A DNA stretch of 11,622 nt from Acidobacteriota bacterium (GTDB lineage Bacteria; Acidobacteriota; Terriglobia; UBA7540), in contig JAJYHU010000410.1 of the NCBI GenBank assembly GCA_021784615.1, forward strand, positions 1 to 11,622. Direction: 5' to 3'. The translations under genes were made by a program, and so were the position numbers. Of this stretch, positions 6,704 to 11,622 are shown one piece after another (the first letter of the stretch is position 1; each line of letters starts with the position of its first letter). The notes under the pieces are model-generated. The model did not search any database. It was not told the DNA's origin and saw nothing but the letters and a program-made list of their open reading frames with translations.

Positions 6704-6752
6704 AATACACAACTGTTACTACTAAGGACTTCTTAGTTAAGGAAAATAAATT

Positions 6753-7868
6753 ATGGAATTCTCAGTAGAGAAGGGCCTCCTGCTCAAAGAGTTGAACCTT
6801 ACTCAAGGTGTTGTTGAAAGGAAAACCACAATTCCTATTCTTTCAAACCTTCTTCTGGATTCTGAAGGTTCGTCCCTTCGAATCAGCGCAACCGATCTGG
6901 AGTTGGGAATTTACTGTGGGTGTCCTGCTAAAATCAAGAAGCCTGGTTCCGGAACAGTCCCGGCCAAGCGGCTGCTTGAAATCGTGAGATCGCTTCCGGA
7001 AGCTGAAATCAAGTTTAAGCTCCTGGAAAATCACTGGGTTCAGATTACATGCGAGCATTCTTCTTTCAAATTAGTGGGGATGGCCAAGGATAACTATCCC
7101 ACTTTACCCGCCCTTCCAAATCCACTAGCCGCTCTTCCTGTCGACGTTTTTGCCACGATGATTCACAGAACGATCTTTTCCATTTCCAGTGAAGAGTCGC
7201 GGTATACGTTGAACGGCGCCCTCCTAATTCTGAAACCGGAGAGCGCAGCGATGGTGGCGACTGATGGGCACCGGTTGGCTCTCATCGAGCGCGAACTGGA
7301 AGTTGAAGGTCTCAAGAACGAGCTTCGCCTTTTAATTCCCAAGAAGGCGATGGCGGAGTTACAGCGGTTACTGGCGGAAGCCGAGGAAAATTCAAAAGTC
7401 AGCCTTTCAAAAGACGAGAGTCATCTCTATTTTTCCGTGGGACACCGGGTTTTAATATCGCGGATGCTGACCGGCCAATTTCCCAATTATGAAGCCGTGC
7501 TGCCGCGGGATAATAACCGCACTATTGACGTTGACAAAAGCCAGGTTTCCGCGGCGATTCGCCGGGTGGCTCTATTGGCGGATCAGCGCTCGAGATCTGT
7601 CCGGCTGCAAATCGGCCCAGGGCAGATGGAGATGTTTTCCTCAAGCGGAGAGTATGGAGAAGCCCATGAGACGCTGGAAGCGGAATACGCCGGGGACCCA
7701 ATGCAGATCGGCTTTAATTATGAATACTTGATGGACTTTTTGAATGTTGTGGGAGACGGTGGAAAAGTACGCTTCGAACTGAAAGATGAACAAAGCGCCG
7801 GACAGATGCGGTCAAGCGAGGATAAAGAGTTTCGCTACCGGTATGTTGTCATGCCTATGCGGGTTTAG
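6753..7868 (+). CDS. dnaN: DNA polymerase III subunit beta (sliding clamp)
   Basis: DnaN forms the ring-shaped dimer that tethers DNA polymerase III to DNA and serves as a docking site for other replication and repair proteins. The 371-residue length fits the family (about 365-380), with three similar clamp domains. Landmarks are the start MEFSVEKGLLLKELNL, ISATDLELG (44-52) in domain 1, VATDGHRLAL (168-177) in domain 2, the domain 2/3 linker segment GQFPNYEAVLP (241-251) and the conserved C-terminus MPMRV, part of the peptide-binding pocket. ATG 6753 is preceded by AAGGA (6739-6743) at 9-nt spacing. It follows dnaA across the putative origin. TAAAAT/TATACT at 6653-6663 could act as a -10 box, but no good -35 is seen. 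The protein appears intact. Confidence 0.97.
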   Translation: MEFSVEKGLLLKELNLTQGVVERKTTIPILSNLLLDSEGSSLRISATDLELGIYCGCPAKIKKPGSGTVPAKRLLEIVRSLPEAEIKFKLLENHWVQITCEHSSFKLVGMAKDNYPTLPALPNPLAALPVDVFATMIHRTIFSISSEESRYTLNGALLILKPESAAMVATDGHRLALIERELEVEGLKNELRLLIPKKAMAELQRLLAEAEENSKVSLSKDESHLYFSVGHRVLISRMLTGQFPNYEAVLPRDNNRTIDVDKSQVSAAIRRVALLADQRSRSVRLQIGPGQMEMFSSSGEYGEAHETLEAEYAGDPMQIGFNYEYLMDFLNVVGDGGKVRFELKDEQSAGQMRSSEDKEFRYRYVVMPMRV

Positions 7869-7996
7869 GGAAGCGCGCGCGGAAGCGGAAAAGATGTTGA
7901 AGATTTTCGTCACATCCAAGGCCGGCGGGGATCTTAAATCTCTGTCGGTCTTGCCATGTTAAGAGTTATTCGTCCCGGAAGGTGGAGGTTCAGCGA
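7869..7996 (+). other. dnaN-gyrB gap where recF is absent; holds a possible 22-codon frame
   Basis: In many bacteria recF and a DUF721 gene lie between dnaN and gyrB; here only 128 nt separate them. The gap contains ATG 7894 to TAA 7962 (22 residues, starting MLKIFVTSKAGG), with purine-rich sequence before it. A frame this short arises easily by chance and I do not call it a gene. It could act as a leader peptide for gyrB, but nothing proves this. Confidence 0.4.
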
Positions 7997-10405
7997 GTGA
8001 GTAATACCAAAGAAATGATCGAGGCGGAGAATCATAATTATGACGCGGCAAGTATTAGGGTACTTCGAGACCTCGATGCGGTGCGGAAACGCCCGGCAAT
8101 GTATATTGGCTCAACAGGGCCTACAGGCCTGCATCACCTGGTTTGGGAAGTTGTGGATAACTCCGTCGATGAAGCCCTGGCGGGACAATGCGATCAAATT
8201 GAGGTCACGGTCCACAGCGACAATTCTGTAACCGTTGTTGATAATGGGCGTGGGATTCCCGTTGACTTGCACAAAGAAGAAGGACGCTCGGCTGCCGAAG
8301 TTGTTATGACGGTGCTGCACGCCGGCGGCAAGTTTGATACCAAGAGTTATCGGGTTTCGGGCGGCCTGCATGGTGTAGGTGTGTCGGTGGTGAACGCGCT
8401 TTCTGAATGGTTGAATTTGGAAATTTGGCGCGACGGATACACGTGGGAGCAGTCTTACGAACGCGGGAAAGCGGTAGCCGCCCTCAAAAAGGAGGGAAAG
8501 ACCAGCAAGAAGGGCACGAAAATTACATTCTTACCAGATTCGACCATCTTTGCCTCTGTTGAGTTCAATCACGACACCCTCGCACAACGCCTTCGCGAGT
8601 TGTCCTTCCTCAATAAGGGATTGACTATCCACTTTAAGGACGAAAGAAATAATAAGGAAGTTGAATTCCGATACGGAGGCGGAATCGCTGAATTCATCAA
8701 ACATTTGAACAAAAACAAAAACGTCCTCCATCCAACTCCGATTTTTGGCGAGGCCGACCGCGACGATATGCATGTTGAAGTCGCCATTCAGTACAACGAT
8801 GGTTATGCGGAGAATGTGTTTACTTTCGCGAACAACATCAACACTGTGGACGGCGGAACTCATCTTTCCGGGTTCCGGTCCGGCTTGACGCGCGCGATCA
8901 ATCAATTTGGCCAAAACCAGAATCTCTTCAAGGATGTGAAAGACAACCTGCAGGGCGAAGACGTCCGCGAGGGGTTGGTTGCCGTGATCAGCGTCCAGTT
9001 GCCCCAGCCGCAATTTGAAGGGCAAACGAAGGGCAAATTGAACAGCGACATCCAGAGCGCCGTGGGAAGTTTTGTCTATGAGAAGCTGATGGAGGCGTTT
9101 GAAAAGAATCCGGCCGTCGGCCGCAAGATCTGCGGGAAAGCCATTGAGGCGGCGCGGGCGCGCGAAGCGGCGCGGAAAGCGCGCGAGTTGACGCGGCGCA
9201 AAGGCGCGCTCGATTCCGGAGGTCTGCCGGGCAAACTGGCGGATTGCCAGGAAAAAGACCCGGCGCGTTGCGAGATTTTCGTGGTCGAGGGTGACTCCGC
9301 GGGCGGCTCGGCCAAGATGGGACGCGACCGCCGTTATCAGGCGATTCTGCCGCTGCGAGGGAAAATTCTCAACGTGGAAAAGGCGCGATTTGACAAGATG
9401 CTGGCCCACGAGGAAATTCGCGCCCTCATTACCGCCTTGGGCACAAGTATCGGCAAGGAAGACTTCGACATTACCAAACTCCGATACTCAAAAGTCATTA
9501 TCATGACCGATGCCGACATTGACGGGTCCCACATTCGAACTCTCTTGTTGACCTTCTTCTATCGCCAGATGCCGGAGTTGGTTGAGCGTGGCCACATCTA
9601 TATCGCCCAGCCTCCGCTCTACCTGATTAAGAAGGGTAAGAACGTGAAATATATTCATGACGAAAAAGAATTCCGCCGCGAAGTGTTGCGTCGCGCGACC
9701 GAAGACCACGTTGTCGAAACCGGAAGCGGGTCAGAGAAGGCTGAGCTCAAAGGCGGGGACCTGACGAATTTTCTGATGGCGCTCGGCGAGTACCTTGAGC
9801 TGTTCGACAAACTTGAGAAACGGATGGGCGATCCGCGCCCGGTGGATGCGCTCCTGAAGGCGGAATTGGGAAAGAAGGTGGATCTTGAAAACGAGGAGAA
9901 GCTTAAAAAAGTTGAAAAAGAGCTTCACGCCGAAGGTTTCAAGACGGAGATCAAACTTGATGAGGAACACAACCTTTATCTTCTGACCTTTTCAGGTGAA
10001 AACCTGGGTGAGCGGGTCGTCGACTGGGAGTGGATATCAAGCGCCGATTACCGCCGCTTGCTCGATCTGCACCGGCGCGTCCATCCGTACGACCGACCGC
10101 CCTTTTCAGTTTGCACCAACGGCAGCCAGATCACCATTGAAGACCGCAAACAACTGCTTGAGCACATCATGGCGCTCGGCAAAAAAGCTTTCACCGTCCA
10201 GCGCTTCAAGGGTCTCGGTGAGATGAATCCCTCCCAGCTTTGGGAGACCACAATGGATGCCGAGCGGCGGACCATTCTTCAGGTCAAGATTGAGGATCGG
10301 ACCGAGGCCGAAAGCATCTTTACCATCCTTATGGGCGACGCCGTCGTGCCGCGCCGCGAGTTCATCGAGCAAAACGCTCTGGATGTGAAAAACCTCGATA
10401 TTTAG
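7997..10405 (+). CDS. gyrB: DNA gyrase subunit B
   Basis: GyrB is the ATPase subunit of DNA gyrase, which with GyrA introduces negative supercoils. I chose GTG 7997 because GGAGG (7984-7988) lies 8 nt upstream; an in-frame GTG at 7982 would overlap that site. The product has 802 residues. The GHKL ATPase domain shows EVVDNSVDEA (catalytic Glu51, Asn55), VVDNGRGIPVD (80-90) and SGGLHGVGVSVVNAL (121-134). The TOPRIM domain has EGDSAGG (Glu431) and the metal-binding TDADIDGSH (Asp505, Asp507). A charged insert of about 160 residues, rich in Lys and Glu, follows YLIKKGKN, as in the long Gram-negative-type GyrB of about 800 residues, in contrast to the short form of about 640. The tail has QRFKGLGEMNP (about 733-743). 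The gene is complete. gyrA is not in the window. Confidence 0.97.
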   Translation: MSNTKEMIEAENHNYDAASIRVLRDLDAVRKRPAMYIGSTGPTGLHHLVWEVVDNSVDEALAGQCDQIEVTVHSDNSVTVVDNGRGIPVDLHKEEGRSAAEVVMTVLHAGGKFDTKSYRVSGGLHGVGVSVVNALSEWLNLEIWRDGYTWEQSYERGKAVAALKKEGKTSKKGTKITFLPDSTIFASVEFNHDTLAQRLRELSFLNKGLTIHFKDERNNKEVEFRYGGGIAEFIKHLNKNKNVLHPTPIFGEADRDDMHVEVAIQYNDGYAENVFTFANNINTVDGGTHLSGFRSGLTRAINQFGQNQNLFKDVKDNLQGEDVREGLVAVISVQLPQPQFEGQTKGKLNSDIQSAVGSFVYEKLMEAFEKNPAVGRKICGKAIEAARAREAARKARELTRRKGALDSGGLPGKLADCQEKDPARCEIFVVEGDSAGGSAKMGRDRRYQAILPLRGKILNVEKARFDKMLAHEEIRALITALGTSIGKEDFDITKLRYSKVIIMTDADIDGSHIRTLLLTFFYRQMPELVERGHIYIAQPPLYLIKKGKNVKYIHDEKEFRREVLRRATEDHVVETGSGSEKAELKGGDLTNFLMALGEYLELFDKLEKRMGDPRPVDALLKAELGKKVDLENEEKLKKVEKELHAEGFKTEIKLDEEHNLYLLTFSGENLGERVVDWEWISSADYRRLLDLHRRVHPYDRPPFSVCTNGSQITIEDRKQLLEHIMALGKKAFTVQRFKGLGEMNPSQLWETTMDAERRTILQVKIEDRTEAESIFTILMGDAVVPRREFIEQNALDVKNLDI

Positions 10406-10518
10406 AGCGGCTCAGTAAATTTTACGCGATGTGCAGGAATGGAATACTTTCAGCTAATTCTGCGCATTACATTTCTTCAACTAACTTATAATAAACAACT
10501 TATAAATTTAAATTTTCT

Positions 10519-10559
10519 GGCTGGAATGTCCCCCAAATCCCATTTCGGTGCCACCAGCC
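10519..10559. repeat. Second copy of the 17-mer core, inverted relative to the first
   Basis: TCCCCCAAATCCCATTT (10529-10545) is the exact reverse complement of 2844-2860, and the match continues through CGG with a one-base gap. It is enclosed by GGCTGG (10519-10524) and CCAGCC (10554-10559), so both copies sit inside inverted arms, though the arms differ. Confidence 0.55.
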
Positions 10560-10623
10560 CTTCAATAGCCTACTTTGCAAGGCTATAATCGCGTCCAGAG
10601 ACGCTTTCGTCGGCGCCGCGCCA

Positions 10624-10674
10624 CAATCAAAATTATGACTAATTTCCGATTGGCGATTGGCTGAGTTTTGATTG
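10624..10674. repeat. Inverted repeat enclosing tandem CGATTGG units
   Basis: CAATCAAAA (10624-10632) pairs exactly with TTTTGATTG (10666-10674). Between them are two adjacent copies of CGATTGG (10647-10653 and 10654-10660). Confidence 0.5.
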
Positions 10675-10725
10675 CCTGATGGGCGCAAGACGCAAGGTGA
10701 TTGGTGTTGTCTGATTGAAGCAGAC

Positions 10726-10796
10726 GTAGCGCGGGCCTTTACGGCCCGCGGTCTTTTCCCAAAATGAAGAACTGCGGATCTAAAGATCCGCGCTAC
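10726..10796. repeat. REPIN-like element: two hairpins within inverted ends
   Basis: The element begins GTAGCGC (10726-10732) and ends with its reverse complement GCGCTAC (10790-10796). Inside lie two perfect hairpins: CGCGGGCC-TTTAC-GGCCCGCG (10730-10750, 8-bp stem) and GCGGATC-TAAA-GATCCGC (10774-10791, 7-bp stem), 23 nt apart. This layout is typical of paired REP sequences in inverted orientation (REPIN/BIME), which are spread by RAYT transposases. No RAYT gene is in the window. Confidence 0.7.
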
Positions 10797-11023
10797 CGGC
10801 TTCTGGTTCAATAGCAGGTAGCCACGCATTTTGTGCCGGGCCTGGCGCATCCGTCTTGTGAAGTCTGCGATCCCGAAGGGGCTTTGTGTCGGCCTTGACG
10901 AAAACGCAGGAACTGAAAAACATATCTGCGCAAGCCCGCATGGAGTCATGTAGAATTAGCCGCGTGACTTGGGTCGCACGGTCCCGGACGAAGAGAGCTA
11001 TTATGAGTTGTCAATGGTGAAGG

Positions 11024-11622
11024 ATGAATCCCACGCTTTATACACAGCTTCTTGACGGGCGCTGGCATTGGTGGCCCTACGAAAGGACCGCCCGATTCGA
11101 CTCGCACGAACATAAACTAAACACTCTTCGGTCAGCGTTCGTGGTACATGCCCAGAACATTGCTGACTGGGTCTCCGCCGAGGTCGCCGACGAATTCGAT
11201 TTCAATGATGTCAGCCCGAAGTTTAAGCTGCCATTCCCTGCCATGTTTGTGGAGTGCAATGTTCTCACGGCTGATCCTCGACCTACGCTTGCTGGCGTCC
11301 TGTTTGAGAGGTGGGACCTCAGCGCGGAAGAAAAAGAATGCGCCAATCAACGTGGTGTTGAAGACTGGGTGCGCGGAACGCTGTTCACACGGAACCCTCT
11401 TGACCAGCAGGCTTACGAAAATTTGGGCTGGATAGCTGAGGTTTCGCGTGAGGGCCGCATTCTTCAGAACGGCTGCAGGATACCCGCTTCTGTTCGGGCA
11501 GAAGACCGGGATGAATGCGCGGATAGCATGGGCTCTCTGTTCGTACCCGCGATATGTTCTATTTCCTTTTTCCATTGCAAGAATGTGACCATCAGGAAAG
11601 TCAAGGGATCGTGTAAGCATCC
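11024..11622 (+). CDS. Unrecognised protein, N-terminal 199 residues (runs off the window)
   Basis: The frame opens right after a TGA (11018-11020) with ATG 11024 and stays open to the window edge. The GGTGAAGG before the ATG is too close to be a good ribosome site. I do not recognise the family. The product is soluble-looking, with no signal peptide or membrane segment. It is rich in Trp, Phe, Cys and acidic residues: WHWWPYE near residues 15-20, KLPFPAMFVECNV at 68-80, GVLFERWDL at 91-99 and SISFFHCKNVTIRKV at 179-193. These read as regular hydrophobic strands with charged turns, like a real protein, whereas the opposite-strand frame over 11132-11620 has low-quality composition. I have a weak recollection of similar LPFP...FVE and HCKNV patterns in uncharacterised, sometimes phage-linked proteins. 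It follows the repeat-rich region, so recent acquisition is possible. Confidence 0.65.
   Translation, partial: MNPTLYTQLLDGRWHWWPYERTARFDSHEHKLNTLRSAFVVHAQNIADWVSAEVADEFDFNDVSPKFKLPFPAMFVECNVLTADPRPTLAGVLFERWDLSAEEKECANQRGVEDWVRGTLFTRNPLDQQAYENLGWIAEVSREGRILQNGCRIPASVRAEDRDECADSMGSLFVPAICSISFFHCKNVTIRKVKGSCKH

Larger units (their letters stand above)
6547..6752 (+). other. oriC: Probable chromosomal replication origin (oriC)
   Basis: The 206-nt gap between dnaA and dnaN holds several DnaA-box-like 9-mers sharing the TCCACA core: AAATCCACA (minus, 6594-6586), GCATCCACA (6640-6648) and TTTTCCACA (6695-6703; one mismatch from consensus). Weaker ones are CAACCCACA (6620-6628) and AAATACACA (6703-6711). 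Downstream of the best box, TTACTACTA (6716-6724) reads on the other strand as 3'-AAT GAT GAT-5', which fits the DnaA-trio consensus used for strand opening. An AT-rich stretch with a small inverted repeat (ACTAAG 6721-6726, CTTAGT 6732-6737) follows. Placement beside dnaA and the outward gene orientation agree with an origin. Origin activity itself is inferred. Confidence 0.75.
10406..11023. other. Repeat-rich non-coding region downstream of gyrB
   Basis: This 618-nt interval contains no frame I would call a gene. It holds a 9-bp direct repeat (AACTTATAA at 10483-10491 and 10497-10505), the second copy of the 17-mer core (10529-10545), an inverted repeat around tandem CGATTGG units (10624-10674), a small hairpin (GTCTG/CAGAC, 10709-10725) and a REPIN-like double hairpin (10726-10796). 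No clear intrinsic terminator follows gyrB. From 10800 to 11023 nothing distinctive is seen; TAGAAT near 10951 could be a -10 box but lacks a -35. Confidence 0.6.

Noticed and set aside
8531..9409. Minus-strand 292-residue open frame inside gyrB
   Set aside because: It is the antisense shadow of gyrB, whose conserved motifs run continuously through the same bases.
10500..10949. Minus-strand 149-residue open frame downstream of gyrB
   Set aside because: It runs through three separate hairpin or inverted-repeat elements, has no recognisable domain and no ribosome site of note, so it is probably a chance frame through non-coding DNA.
11132..11620. Minus-strand 162-residue open frame at the right edge
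   Set aside because: It lies opposite the plus-strand frame from 11024, which stays open over the whole stretch and has more protein-like composition. I cannot fully exclude it without a search.
1..11622. CRISPR array, tRNA or rRNA genes
   Set aside because: No regularly spaced direct repeats of CRISPR length and no recognisable tRNA or rRNA segments were seen on either strand by eye.

Overview
The window is the replication-origin neighbourhood of a Gram-negative-type bacterial chromosome. It carries dnaA, dnaN and gyrB in a row on the + strand, with a DnaA-box-rich gap between dnaA and dnaN that looks like oriC. KdsB, an enzyme of lipopolysaccharide (Kdo) synthesis, implies an outer membrane. 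The dnaA-dnaN-gyrB order without recF, the large secreted RHS/YD-repeat protein, the Ig-like lipoprotein fragment and the hairpin-rich intergenic repeats together suggest an Acidobacteriota member. That placement is inference from gene content and recalled family resemblance, not from a phylogenetic marker search.

Layout from left to right. 1-2286 (- strand): an RHS/YD-repeat secreted protein, its 3' part cut off by the window edge, with a visible promoter and a very strong Shine-Dalgarno sequence. 2382-2663 (-): a short lipoprotein with the beginning of one Ig-like domain, probably a remnant of a longer gene. 2664-3009: no gene; a hairpin-forming repeat. 3010-3759 (-): kdsB. 3760-3869: divergent promoter region. 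3870-4913 (+): a PurM/HypE-like ATP-binding protein of unknown substrate. 4914-5223: dnaA leader with two near-consensus DnaA boxes, a perfect TATAAT and small alternative hairpins. 5224-6546 (+): dnaA. 6547-6752: probable oriC. 6753-7868 (+): dnaN. 7997-10405 (+): gyrB. 10406-11023: repeat-rich non-coding region, including a REPIN-like double hairpin. 11024-11622 (+): the first 199 codons of an unrecognised protein that runs off the window.

How the parts work together. DnaA would bind the boxes around its own gene to open the origin, DnaN is the replicase clamp and GyrB the ATPase half of gyrase, which relieves supercoiling ahead of the forks. Most genes point away from the putative origin (minus to the left, plus to the right), as expected for leading-strand bias; the PurM-like gene and dnaA itself are the exceptions. 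The core genes look intact and ordinary. The less explained parts are the two open-ended genes at the edges, the orphan PurM-like protein and the repeat elements flanking the core.
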